Positions 17,051-26,356 of a stretch of 64,000 nucleotides of DNA are shown piece after piece. How positions within the stretch are numbered: the first letter of the stretch is position 1; every line of letters starts with the position of its first letter. This DNA comes from Janthinobacterium sp. Marseille (GTDB lineage Bacteria; Pseudomonadota; Gammaproteobacteria; Burkholderiales; Burkholderiaceae_D): contig NC_009659.1 in NCBI RefSeq assembly GCF_000013625.1, positions 2,728,001 through 2,792,000 on the forward strand, in the 5' to 3' direction. The notes under the pieces were generated by a model that did not search any database, was not told where the DNA came from, and was given only the letters and a program-made list of their open reading frames with translations. The position numbers were made by a program, and so were the translations under genes.

Positions 17051-18574
17051 CTAACGGCCCGGCCCGTGTGCAGCTGCGTTCATCACTTTTTCCAGTACTT
17101 CATCAACGTTAAAGCTGGACGGCTTTTGCCGGGGTGGAAAATCCTTGAAGGTCCCCAGCCATTTCGCCACCACCGCCTGGCCCGGCACAATGAAGTAGAG
17201 CTGGTTGGAGGTCAGGAACTGTGATGCGCTTTCATCACCACGTTCAAATGGATCGTTCCTTAAATTGAAGGTAAGTGGAATGCGCAGCGCTTCAAAACCT
17301 TTTCGCCAAACATCAATCCCTTTATGCATCTGCACCAGGAAATTAAGTTTGATGTTCATCAGGCGGATACCACAAAGCTGTCCATCATCATTCCAATAAA
17401 CAAAATCTTTACGCGGCGATTCCTTTTCCTTGCCCTGAAAGAATGGCAGCAAGTTATAACCGTCCAGGTGAACCTTAAAAGTCTTGTCGCCGGCCTTATG
17501 ACCTTTGAGGGCCTTGGCGACGATATCCGGTTCGCCGGCTGCAGCGGCGAAAGTAGGCAGGAAATCTTCATGCGCACAGATATCGTTAATGATGGTTCCC
17601 GGCTTGATCACATTCGGCCAGCGAATGACCGTCGGTACCCGGAAGCCCCCTTCCCAGTTGGTTGCCTTTTCACCGCGGAATGGTGTCGTACCCCCATCCG
17701 GATAACTCACGACCTCAGCACCGTTATCAGTCGTAAACACTACGATGGTATTGTCTGCAATTCCGAGGTCATCCAGTTTTTTCAAAAGATCGCCGACGAA
17801 GCCATCCAGTTCAACCATGCCATCAGCATAAATACCCAGGCCTGTCTTGTCCTGCGATTCCGGCTTCAGATGTGTCCACACATGCATGCGCGTGGTATTG
17901 ACCCAGCAAAAGAAAGGTTTGTCTGCCTTGTGCTGGCGCTCAATGAAATCAAGCGCGCCACCGACGAACTCTTCGTCCACGGTTTCCATCCGCTTTTTGG
18001 TGAGAGGTCCGGTATCTTCAATGAGCTGTTTACCGACCTTGCCCCAACGCGGCTGGTCGGTCGTGTCGTCCTTGTCGGAGGCTTTGCATTTCAACACGCC
18101 ACGCGGACCAAAATGCTCCTTGAACCGTGGATCCTTCGGATATTGCGGATCTTCCGGCTCTTCTTCCGCATTCAAATGATAGAGGTTGCCGAAAAATTCG
18201 TCGAAACCGTGAACCGTCGGCAAGAACTTGTTTTTATCTCCCACGTGGTTCTTGCCAAACTGGCCGGTAGCGTAGCCCATCGGCTTGAGGATTTCGGCGA
18301 TAGTAGGATCCTGTTCGTCAAGACCAATATCTGCCCCTGGCAAACCGACTTTCGTCAGTCCCGTACGAATCGGGGATTGCCCGGTAATGAAGGCGGCACG
18401 ACCTGCAGTACAGCTTTGCTGGCCGTACCAGTCGGTGAACATCGCCCCCTCCTTTGCGATGCGATCAATATTGGGCGTCTTGTATCCCATCATGCCGAAG
18501 TTGTAGCAACTGGGATTCGACCAGCCGATATCGTCGCCCATGATGAACAGGATATTTGGTTTGCCTTTAGCCAT
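17051..18574 (-). CDS. Type I sulfatase (arylsulfatase family), paralogue 2
   Basis: A 507-residue sulfatase closely related to the other two of this window. GDDIG lies near residue 14, CTAGR near residue 56 (formylglycine site) and TTDNGAE near residue 280. It differs from the others at the last motif (GAE rather than GPH) and in the segment around MHVWTHLKPESQDKTG, so its substrate may differ. It has no signal peptide. I start it at MAKGK, which has GGAGGAG at the right distance; an upstream ATG at 18589 lies inside that ribosome site. It is a single-gene unit with two boxes in the promoter gap. Confidence 0.9.
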   Translation of the reverse strand: MAKGKPNILFIMGDDIGWSNPSCYNFGMMGYKTPNIDRIAKEGAMFTDWYGQQSCTAGRAAFITGQSPIRTGLTKVGLPGADIGLDEQDPTIAEILKPMGYATGQFGKNHVGDKNKFLPTVHGFDEFFGNLYHLNAEEEPEDPQYPKDPRFKEHFGPRGVLKCKASDKDDTTDQPRWGKVGKQLIEDTGPLTKKRMETVDEEFVGGALDFIERQHKADKPFFCWVNTTRMHVWTHLKPESQDKTGLGIYADGMVELDGFVGDLLKKLDDLGIADNTIVVFTTDNGAEVVSYPDGGTTPFRGEKATNWEGGFRVPTVIRWPNVIKPGTIINDICAHEDFLPTFAAAAGEPDIVAKALKGHKAGDKTFKVHLDGYNLLPFFQGKEKESPRKDFVYWNDDGQLCGIRLMNIKLNFLVQMHKGIDVWRKGFEALRIPLTFNLRNDPFERGDESASQFLTSNQLYFIVPGQAVVAKWLGTFKDFPPRQKPSSFNVDEVLEKVMNAAAHGPGR

Positions 18575-18636
18575 CTCGTACTCCTCCATTAGGTAAGAAG
18601 AACGATAGCTTTTCAGCGCCTGGACCTTTCCGTCAA

Positions 18637-18652
18637 TTGCACTTTAGGGCAA
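18637..18652 (-). promoter_or_regulatory. Repeated box upstream of sulfatase 2
   Basis: Reads TTGCCCTAAAGTGCAA on the minus strand, about 60 bp before the sulfatase 2 start. It keeps both half-sites (TTGCCC and GTGCAA) with a changed centre, which suggests the half-sites are what matters. The gap 18575-19014 (440 bp) holds this copy, the one at 18716 and no gene that I can support. Confidence 0.55.
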
Positions 18653-18715
18653 GGTATCCCGCCATTAGTGCGGCAATCCGGGACGGAACTACAAAAAGAA
18701 CAAAGCGTGTATTTA

Positions 18716-18730
18716 TTGCCCTTTGGTGCA
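18716..18730 (+). promoter_or_regulatory. Repeated box upstream of the autotransporter gene
   Basis: A perfect TTGCCCTTTGGTGCA, plus orientation, about 285 bp upstream of the autotransporter start and 140 bp from the divergent sulfatase 2 start. The centre of this box and that of the copy at 18637 are about 79 bp apart. Confidence 0.6.
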
Positions 18731-19014
18731 TCGCCATCATCCCTAATGCTCAATTGCAGAGCTGGCAGGAGTTTTTAAAATGAAATCCTTTGCCTTCTCG
18801 AAAGAGAATGGCAGCCGCAAGGGAAAAGCGTCGCGATCAATGGTAACCGGATCAGCAATGATATTGAATCAGGAACGGGGGACGAATCCATGTGTGCATC
18901 TGGTTTAAGAAATTGGGCACATAGCTGCATTCGGAAGTGACTCACGTTTAACACGCCATCCTGTTTGTCGAAGCAGGCAAGAGCCCGGGTATTTCCAGGA
19001 TTGACCGAGGAGAT

Positions 19015-22000
19015 ATGATGATTAAAGTCATGCACCGATTCCACAGAAGTACTTCGACATGTGCGGCCATACTTGTTCTGTGCCTGCTGGATAAAAGTCA
19101 TGCGCAAACCATCATAGGTCCCAGCCCGCCGGATCGTACGACGCTGGTTACGGTGAACGCCGGCAACCCGACGACAATAGTCGGCGGCACCAATGTCGTA
19201 CCGCCATCGGGGAACGCAATAGATGTTAACAGTGGCGGTACGCTGCTATTCGATAGTACAGCCGGCACGAAACCGGGGGTGCAGATTAACGTCACCGCGC
19301 AATCAGGCGGTATCGGCCTCAACACGGCTGCCGGTGGCAGTGTTCTCTCGAACGGGGCGCTTTCCGTCAACTCCGCTGGCGGACATGCAGTGCTGGCAAA
19401 CGGAATCGGCAGCAGTATCGTGCTCAATGGCAGCACCAATATCGGCACGAGCGGCACCGGCGGCGGTTTGATCGGATTGGGTGGCGGCCAGATAGATGCG
19501 ACTAATGTAAGCATCAACAACACCGGCGCATCAGCCGGTTTCGGTGCCGTCGCGGAAAGCGGAAGTAGCATCCGCTTGCATGGCACGACTAATATTTCCA
19601 CCTCTGGTACCAGCTCGATCGTCCTCGGCGCGTCCGGTGCCGGCAGCCTGCTTGATGTGACGTCCGCCGCAACGATTACAGGTGGCGCAAGATCGACCGG
19701 CATTTATATGTTCAATGGCGGACAGGTCGGCCTGCGTTCCGGCTCGGCAATCAATATGCAGGGTACCGGTGCCGTCGGCATGATGGTGGATAACACCAGC
19801 AGTACGTTGGTCAGCGACTTGACGATCAACCTGAACGGAACAGGTGCCGGCAATGGCAGTACCGGTATCGTGGTCACGCGCGGCGGCAGTATCAGCGCAC
19901 AGAATTTGACCATACAGGGCGCCAGTGCCGCACTAGGCATCATGGCCAATGCCGGTACCAGTGTCAGTTTGACCGGTAACAATCTGATTCGCATCAGCCA
20001 GGCGCAAAATGCAGGTTGGTACACTGCGACCTCACCTACCCTGGTCACAGCGACAGGTTCGATTAATACCGGTTTTTCATCGACGGCCACCAGCACACGG
20101 GCCGGCCTGGCAACCAGCGGTGGCACCATCAGCAGCACCGGGACTACCATTGAAGTCAGCCCGACCGGAGGCTACGGCGTGTGGGCCAATGGTGTAGCTG
20201 CCGGCTCGGCCCTCGTTACGCTCAACAATAATCACATCAGCACGACAGGCAATTATTCCTATGGCTTGAAGGTGACAACCAATGCGGCCGGCGCAAATGT
20301 ATCGCAGATTACGGCTACCAATTCGCAAGTACAAAGTTCCGGTGGTGGCGGTGCCATGATCATCGAATCCTATAACGGCGAGGCTTCGATCACACTGAAT
20401 AATTCAATTGTGCGGGCGACCGGCGCGGGTACCAGCGGCCTGATATCGAGCAATAACTCTGCCGCCAATATCAATCGCTTCAACATGTCCGGCGGCGAAC
20501 TCAGCAGTGCTGCTGGTGATGCGATCGACGCTTATGGTGGTTTACTGGTGGCGACAATAGACAATGGTGCTCGCGTCAGCAGTCCGGCAAACCTGCTGTA
20601 TGTGGCCAATGGCGCGCAGGTGCAATTGACAGCCGCCAACAATAGCGTGCTGACAGGCGATGTAAGGGTCAGCGGAGTGGCGGTTAATTTGGGCACACGG
20701 ATAGGTGACTGCTTCGAAGAAAGCGCCGGTCCCCTGGTAGGCGGTCCTTGCGCCGTGTATGCCGCACCTGCTGCCGGTACGCCGACTGCCGATCTCACGC
20801 TGCTTTCCGGCACCACCTGGACCGGCGCTTCATTGGGTGCCACCAATGTAAGCGTCAACAATGCGAGCTGGAATGTGACCGCCAATTCACTGGTGACACA
20901 GACCTTAACAAATGCCGGTACGGTTGCTTTCACACCCCATGCCGGTACGTATCGCACCCTGACCACCAATAACTACATCGGCCAGGGTGGCACACTGGGC
21001 CTGAATACCTACCTTGCATCAGACGGCTCACCGTCCGACCTGCTCATCATCAATAGTGGTACTGCGAGCGGTACCTCGGGTCTCCTTATCAACAATACCG
21101 GGCCCGGCGCAGAAACCACCGGCAACGGTATCCAGGTGATCAAAACCCAGGCCGGTGGCACCACGGCGGCCAGTGCCTTTCATCTTGGCCGCGCAGCCGT
21201 TGCAGGCCCATATGAATATGACCTTCATCGCGGCGCGATAGATGGCAGCGACCCTGATGGCTGGTATTTACGCACCCGTCAAAATGACTGTGCGATGCTG
21301 GGGGCACCCTGCCCGTCGCCATATATCCGGCCCGAAGTGTCGGTGTATACCGCGATTGCGCCAAGTGCGCTGCTGTATGGCAGCACCTTGCTCGATACAC
21401 TCGATGAACGCATCGGCCGTACCGAAGGTCCTCCTGCTCAAAACGGTTTATCGGCAGGTGATGCAGAAAAAAAGGATCGCAATGTCTGGGGCCGCCTGCT
21501 CGGTATGCGTGGTTCACGCAACGGGGATGTACGCGGCATATATGGTTACGGACCCAGCTACGATTACAGCTTCCAGGGAATACAGGTTGGTACTGATTTG
21601 TACCGCAAGCCACGTGAAGACGGCCATCGCGACCAGGCCGGTATTTATGGCGCCATCGGTTACTCCAAAACGAATGTCACACACTATGACCGGACCCAGG
21701 CGGGCGACAATCGCTTCACCGGTTACAGCATCGGCGGCTACTGGACGCATATGAGTGCGGAAGACGCCTATGTCGACCTGATTGGACAACTGACGCGATA
21801 CGATGTGAAAGCCGGTTCGCAACGGGGCCTGCCTGATATGAAAACCAAAGGCCTGGGCTGGGCGGTGTCCGGCGAAATCGGCAAACCAATACGCCTGCAA
21901 CAGGATTGGATCATCGAGCCGCAAGGGCAACTGGTATATCAATCGCTGAAGCTTGACGATGCGATCGATGCCGGCGCCACAATGCAGTTCAGCGATATGG

Positions 22001-22311
22001 ACTCGCTGCAAGGACGCCTGGGCGTGCGGATTGCAAAGGATACCAAGGGTAAGGAAGAAGCAACTGGCGGCGGCGTTCGGTTCAGTGTGTGGCGCGAGTT
22101 TAAAGGAACGCCGGTTACATCAATCTCAACCGCGAGCGGCTATCTGCCGTTTCGCGCCGACATGGGCGGCAGCTGGTGGGAAATCAAGGCCGGCATGACA
22201 TCCAAGCGCAATAAGCGCACCTACCTCTACGGCAACATCGGTTATCAGCAAACCTTCGACAAGGCCGCCTATGCCTGGGATGCCAAAATAGGCATGCGGA
22301 TGGACTGGTAA
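19015..22311 (+). CDS. Type V autotransporter with beta-helix passenger
   Basis: A 1098-residue protein: signal peptide (to about SHAQT, residue 31), a Gly/Thr/Asn/Ser-rich passenger (about 35-780) with many short repeats of the kind GGGLIGLGGGQIDATNVSINNTGA typical of beta-helices, and a C-terminal autotransporter barrel (about 825-1098) from NVWGRLLGMRGS to a terminal Trp. Two short disulfide-like Cys pairs occur near residues 565 and 760. No protease or adhesin motif is visible, so the passenger role is unknown. Two ATGs overlap; the second (19018) is better spaced from GGAG. A perfect box lies upstream. Confidence 0.9.
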   Translation: MMIKVMHRFHRSTSTCAAILVLCLLDKSHAQTIIGPSPPDRTTLVTVNAGNPTTIVGGTNVVPPSGNAIDVNSGGTLLFDSTAGTKPGVQINVTAQSGGIGLNTAAGGSVLSNGALSVNSAGGHAVLANGIGSSIVLNGSTNIGTSGTGGGLIGLGGGQIDATNVSINNTGASAGFGAVAESGSSIRLHGTTNISTSGTSSIVLGASGAGSLLDVTSAATITGGARSTGIYMFNGGQVGLRSGSAINMQGTGAVGMMVDNTSSTLVSDLTINLNGTGAGNGSTGIVVTRGGSISAQNLTIQGASAALGIMANAGTSVSLTGNNLIRISQAQNAGWYTATSPTLVTATGSINTGFSSTATSTRAGLATSGGTISSTGTTIEVSPTGGYGVWANGVAAGSALVTLNNNHISTTGNYSYGLKVTTNAAGANVSQITATNSQVQSSGGGGAMIIESYNGEASITLNNSIVRATGAGTSGLISSNNSAANINRFNMSGGELSSAAGDAIDAYGGLLVATIDNGARVSSPANLLYVANGAQVQLTAANNSVLTGDVRVSGVAVNLGTRIGDCFEESAGPLVGGPCAVYAAPAAGTPTADLTLLSGTTWTGASLGATNVSVNNASWNVTANSLVTQTLTNAGTVAFTPHAGTYRTLTTNNYIGQGGTLGLNTYLASDGSPSDLLIINSGTASGTSGLLINNTGPGAETTGNGIQVIKTQAGGTTAASAFHLGRAAVAGPYEYDLHRGAIDGSDPDGWYLRTRQNDCAMLGAPCPSPYIRPEVSVYTAIAPSALLYGSTLLDTLDERIGRTEGPPAQNGLSAGDAEKKDRNVWGRLLGMRGSRNGDVRGIYGYGPSYDYSFQGIQVGTDLYRKPREDGHRDQAGIYGAIGYSKTNVTHYDRTQAGDNRFTGYSIGGYWTHMSAEDAYVDLIGQLTRYDVKAGSQRGLPDMKTKGLGWAVSGEIGKPIRLQQDWIIEPQGQLVYQSLKLDDAIDAGATMQFSDMDSLQGRLGVRIAKDTKGKEEATGGGVRFSVWREFKGTPVTSISTASGYLPFRADMGGSWWEIKAGMTSKRNKRTYLYGNIGYQQTFDKAAYAWDAKIGMRMDW

Positions 22312-22332
22312 ATAAAAAAGACCAAATCCTGC

Positions 22333-23520
22333 TCAGTGCCAGGCACTGCCGACCTGGATATAAAACGCGCTATCAGTCCTGCTGCGCGCAACATCGATAC
22401 CCAGTGACAGCCCCAGCTTGCGCGCGATCAGATAACGAAAGCCCGCGCCGACGCTGGCGGCAGTCGACGCATCCGAAAAATCATTCCACTTGCCATACGC
22501 CTTGCCGACACCGGTAAAGCCCAGCACCGACCAGCGCGGCGTGACGTCCCAGCGCAATTCCACTTCGGTGACGATAGCGTTTTGATCCTGGTAACGGCCT
22601 TTCGATACGCCGCGCAAATCGACATAAGGTTGGGCGTAAAACGGAATGTCGCCGCTGGAAAAGCGACCGTCAGCGCGCAGCCCGAGTATCCATTTCCTGG
22701 AAATCGGCAACCAGGTATAGCCACGCGCATTATATTGATTGAAATCCTGCTTACCGCCAAAAGCACCGCGGGCGAATTGCGCTTCGAATTCAGCGTAGCT
22801 GCCGCGGCTCGGGTAAAAGATATTGTCACGTGTATCGTAATCGACTACCAGCCCCATCTTGCCTATCTTCAAGTCCCTGCCCTGGAGATTGAGCTCATTG
22901 GCGACTTCACCGGTAAAGCGCGTATTGGAATCGAAGTAGACATAGCGCGGACCGACATACCAGTGCGAATCACCTATCCGCGCCAGTAATTGCTGCATAA
23001 GAAACACGCCATCGAGTTCATAGCCACGTGGCCGATTGGACTGGCCGTAGTAATCAAGTTGCGCATCCATCTTGGCTATCGCACCCAGGTAGCGATAGCG
23101 ATCGCCATCCCAGGTGTGGAAGTGTGCGAGGCCGGCACCCCAGGTACCGTTTTCGGTTTTTGCTCCACCCAGCACCGTCATATTCGGCGGTGCCATGCCC
23201 TTGCCACTCTTCTTCGCATCGGCAGCAGCTTCAGAAATGGATTGTGAAAAAAATGCCAGGCCTACTCCGAGGCCATAACCTATCGCCGGTTCGGTGATGA
23301 TGGTCGGCACGACCAGCGCCCCCTTGTGATTGAGCAGGAAATCACTCAAGTCCAGTTTGCCGTCTTCCGGATCAAAAAACTGTATGGCCTTGTCGTTGGC
23401 ATGTGCTTCCTGCGCACCGGAAAATGCGAGGACCAGGCCGATAATGATAATACCCAGCGTATTCCAGCCTTGAGTTTGGGTCACGTGCATACGGAATGAC
23501 GAAGTGAAGTTGGCATGCAT
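22333..23520 (-). CDS. BamA/TamA-like outer membrane beta-barrel protein, copy 2
   Basis: A 395-residue relative of the protein at 9299-10465: a long signal peptide (to about EAHANDK), a short linker (FFDPEDGKLDLSDFLLNHKG), then a D15-like barrel with VVPTIITEPAIGYGLGVGLAFF, DYDTRDNIFYPSRGSYAEFEA and a strand-ending C-terminus (QVGSAWH). No POTRA domains are seen. It converges on the autotransporter gene with a 21-bp gap. The two barrel proteins may be a pair that serves lipid or protein handling in the outer membrane, but that is inferred from the family only. Confidence 0.75.
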   Translation of the reverse strand: MHANFTSSFRMHVTQTQGWNTLGIIIIGLVLAFSGAQEAHANDKAIQFFDPEDGKLDLSDFLLNHKGALVVPTIITEPAIGYGLGVGLAFFSQSISEAAADAKKSGKGMAPPNMTVLGGAKTENGTWGAGLAHFHTWDGDRYRYLGAIAKMDAQLDYYGQSNRPRGYELDGVFLMQQLLARIGDSHWYVGPRYVYFDSNTRFTGEVANELNLQGRDLKIGKMGLVVDYDTRDNIFYPSRGSYAEFEAQFARGAFGGKQDFNQYNARGYTWLPISRKWILGLRADGRFSSGDIPFYAQPYVDLRGVSKGRYQDQNAIVTEVELRWDVTPRWSVLGFTGVGKAYGKWNDFSDASTAASVGAGFRYLIARKLGLSLGIDVARSRTDSAFYIQVGSAWH

Positions 23521-23723
23521 GCGATTTACCTTCCGATGGCTTGGTGCAAATACATGGAATCGATGATCAGGATGATAGCCACCCGACCTTATTCCTCAGT
23601 CGGAACGACATACTTGCGACTAAACCGGCAACTGACGAGTGTTGGAGACGAAGCTTGCTGGCCATGTACTGATATTCATGCTCTTCGATGCAGAGCAAGG
23701 CGGCAATCGTACTTTGGGGTGTG

Positions 23724-23749
23724 ACTGCATGTACCAAGGTACATGCAGT
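23724..23749. repeat. Perfect inverted repeat with 12-bp arms
   Basis: ACTGCATGTACC, spacer AA, GGTACATGCAGT. It lies in the 512-bp divergent gap (23521-24032) between the copy-2 barrel gene and the copy-2 membrane protein gene, 64 bp before the box at 23814. No T run follows, so an operator or a site for another dimeric protein is more likely than a terminator. Confidence 0.5.
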
Positions 23750-23813
23750 GCGATCGATACAAACGACTGATCGGGACCGCGAAAACAGCCCTCACGGAAC
23801 CAGTCAACTTCAA

Positions 23814-23828
23814 TGCACCAAAGGGCAA
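23814..23828 (-). promoter_or_regulatory. Repeated box in a divergent promoter gap
   Basis: A perfect TTGCCCTTTGGTGCA on the minus strand (TGCACCAAAGGGCAA on the plus strand), about 205 bp before the membrane protein gene at 24033 and about 294 bp from the barrel gene start at 23520. Confidence 0.6.
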
Positions 23829-24032
23829 TTGACAGGAACAGTGTTTCTTGAAAAGCTGCCTCAGGTCATATGCGCATACATTTTTGTCGCCACTCCGGAC
23901 CATGCAGCGATTTCACCGCGGAATGATGAGACGCAAACGCCAGATAGCGCAGGCAAACCAAATTGCGTCCACTCCACATTTCTTGCCGAGATTAAAAATG
24001 GCATAGCTTTTGTCTTTAGGAACGAGGTCTAT

Positions 24033-25205
24033 ATGGACAATCATCATTCAGCGGTCGAATCATTTTCAATCGTACGTAATGACGCACTGTTCCGTTTGCA
24101 AAGGGCAATCGGCCTCATTCCCGCGGAAGGTAGCGGCATACTTAGGCGTGCCATTATCTATAGCTTGTTTTGCTGGATTCCACTTGTTATCTGGGCATAC
24201 GCAACCGGACGGCTAATGCCAAACGATGACCCCGAATCCCTCGCCGGACACTACGGTATCCATATCCGGTGTCTGGTCGCGATTCCACTATTGATCATCG
24301 CCGAGGCAGGTGCACAAGCCATACTTCCCGTGTGTCTCGCACAGTTTTTGCGGACAGGTTTAATTGATGAAAATCTGGAACCGGCATTCCGCGAAATCAT
24401 CGCCGATGGCATACGCCTGCGGGACCGAATTTTCCCCTGGGTAGTCATTACCGGATTAATCATTACATGGACCGTGTCGATTGCACTGTCCCCGAACAAG
24501 GAAGAAGTGTCATGGGCAGGTCTGGAGGTGAACGGCCATGGCTTCGGCAGCTGGTGGTTTCTTTTGGTGATACGCCCCATTTTCAATATTTTATTGTTGG
24601 CATGGCTATGGCGCCTGATCCTTACCAGCATCGTCCTCTTTCGTATCGCAAGACTGCCCTTGAAGCTGGTGCCGGCACATCCAGACGGCGTAGGTGGCCT
24701 GGGATTCGTTCAGCGTATCCCGATTATATTCAGCCCGATGGCGTTTGCCGTCTCGGCTGTCATCGCCTCATCCTGGGCGCATAACGTGATGTACCACGAG
24801 GTATCAGTCCCTTCGCTCTATATCCAGATGGGGATGCTGGTAGCCATATTGGTTATCCTGATACTCCTTCCATTACTTTCTTTCTCTCCCTTGCTGGCAA
24901 AAACAAAGAAGCGCGCAGCGCGCGAGTACGGGGCATTGCTGGCAGAACATGGCCGTCTGGTACATGAACGCTGGATACAAGGGAAAGAAGTAGCGGACAG
25001 GCCGCTACTGGATGCACCTGAACTCGGCCCTTCGGCAGATATACAAACCTTGTACCAGTCGGCTAACGCGATGCGCCCCCTTGTGATCAACAAACTCACC
25101 TTGTTAATGGTGGTGGTACCTACAGCGATACCGATGTTGATTGTCGTAGCGACCCAATGGCCTCTTCGCAGCACACTGGGCAAGCTCTTGATGGCACTCC
25201 TTTAA
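24033..25205 (+). CDS. Multi-pass membrane protein with PAHPDG motif, copy 2
   Basis: A 390-residue relative of the protein at 6973-8346, lacking that protein's Gly/Pro-rich N-terminus. The segment LPLKLVPAHPDGVGGLGFVQR near residue 215 is the shared signature; about six hydrophobic segments are spread along the chain, with the same order of charged loops (for example EYGALLAEHGRLVHERW). I use the ATG at 24033, preceded by GAGG; an open frame runs further upstream to 23688 without a better ribosome site. Function unknown. It converges on the lipoprotein gene with a 31-bp gap. Confidence 0.7.
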   Translation: MDNHHSAVESFSIVRNDALFRLQRAIGLIPAEGSGILRRAIIYSLFCWIPLVIWAYATGRLMPNDDPESLAGHYGIHIRCLVAIPLLIIAEAGAQAILPVCLAQFLRTGLIDENLEPAFREIIADGIRLRDRIFPWVVITGLIITWTVSIALSPNKEEVSWAGLEVNGHGFGSWWFLLVIRPIFNILLLAWLWRLILTSIVLFRIARLPLKLVPAHPDGVGGLGFVQRIPIIFSPMAFAVSAVIASSWAHNVMYHEVSVPSLYIQMGMLVAILVILILLPLLSFSPLLAKTKKRAAREYGALLAEHGRLVHERWIQGKEVADRPLLDAPELGPSADIQTLYQSANAMRPLVINKLTLLMVVVPTAIPMLIVVATQWPLRSTLGKLLMALL

Positions 25206-25236
25206 TACGCCCGACTTAAGTGAGCCACATTGCCCC

Positions 25237-26316
25237 TCAATTGGCCGGTACGGTAATCACCGGAGCCAGGGGCGGCGTGCCGGTCTCTGCCAGGGAAAAG
25301 AACAACAGGAAAAATGAGAATTTTGCTTTACTGCCTAAATCCCTGTCATCGATCCAATACCAGGTATCGCGATATTTGACGGCAGAGTAAGCTTGCGTCG
25401 GTCGCTCCGCACCTGCATGAATCGTTAAAAATGGCGATTCAGCTCCCGCCGCCAGCGGCGATAGACGTGCAGCCCTTCCCTCTGCCAGATGCTGTTCCGG
25501 CACACGGATCCCGGCGCCGGCTTCGATCATGATCTCAAGCATGGAACGTGTGAGCAAAGCGATTTCCGATGACCGCGTCTGATGTGCGCCGAAGGTCAGG
25601 ATAATCTCTCCCTTCTTTTTCAATTCCAGATTCAAGGTCTTTGCAACGAACTCAATATCCTTCAATAATTCGGGTCCGACTTCCTGGCGAAAGAAAACAA
25701 TAGCCGCCTCTTCCGGCCCTCTCCGTTCAACCCGCATGCCCATTGCCTCTGATCTCTGTATTCTTTGCATTGCTGCAATCAAGGGAAAAAAAGCCGGGTC
25801 CGCATTGCGTGTACGGGCATTGGTGGAGGATTGGTTATAGACGCCATTAATCGCGCGCACGGTTAATTTCATGACGATCTCAGCGGGATAGCCCGCTTGA
25901 ATCAGGGCAAAAACAGAAACCGGCTGAATGGGTTGCAGCAGGTTTTTGGCAAATTTATCGCCTGTCACCGGAGAATAAGTAATCGTGGGACGATCGGTAT
26001 ACTTTCCCATTGCACCCAAGGCCATGTTATCCCCGGAGGTGTGCGGAAAAATGCCGAATGCAGCACTCGCCTGCGACTCCATCGAGTAAGAACTGATCAG
26101 GGATGACACATCCAGGAATACGGGTGCATCGGAATAGCGCAAACGCACCATATTCAGTAGCGTTTGTTCTTTCCAGGAATCCGCGATGGTCGAAATGTAC
26201 TCCACCCGATCGCGCTGCACACTGGTCGGGCCAAGCCCGGCACACCCGGCAAGAAGCAGCGCGGCGACAAAGCCGGCTATCGCGGTTTTTGGAACATGAT
26301 CCCAGGCATGCTTCAT
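25237..26316 (-). CDS. Lipoprotein of unknown function
   Basis: A 359-residue protein with a lipoprotein signal (LLLAGCAGLG, cysteine near residue 25). The mature part starts with a charged region (VQRDRVEYISTIADSWKEQTLLNMVRLRYSD) and continues as mixed alpha/beta, without a family I can name. GGAG lies seven bases before the ATG. It follows the MscS gene by 40 bp and may be in its operon, together with sulfatase 3, which suggests an envelope partner role. It ends with short hydrophobic and proline-rich segments. Confidence 0.7.
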   Translation of the reverse strand: MKHAWDHVPKTAIAGFVAALLLAGCAGLGPTSVQRDRVEYISTIADSWKEQTLLNMVRLRYSDAPVFLDVSSLISSYSMESQASAAFGIFPHTSGDNMALGAMGKYTDRPTITYSPVTGDKFAKNLLQPIQPVSVFALIQAGYPAEIVMKLTVRAINGVYNQSSTNARTRNADPAFFPLIAAMQRIQRSEAMGMRVERRGPEEAAIVFFRQEVGPELLKDIEFVAKTLNLELKKKGEIILTFGAHQTRSSEIALLTRSMLEIMIEAGAGIRVPEQHLAEGRAARLSPLAAGAESPFLTIHAGAERPTQAYSAVKYRDTWYWIDDRDLGSKAKFSFFLLFFSLAETGTPPLAPVITVPAN

Positions 26317-26356
26317 AGGCTGACTCCATGGCTTAAAGCCACAATTGTTCGACGAC

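Noticed and set aside
17324..18592. Long plus-strand open frame of 422 codons opposite sulfatase 2
   Set aside because: It is antisense to a gene with all sulfatase motifs, has no recognisable domain and no ribosome site that I can see. Similar antisense frames lie opposite pepA, cysI and glyA.
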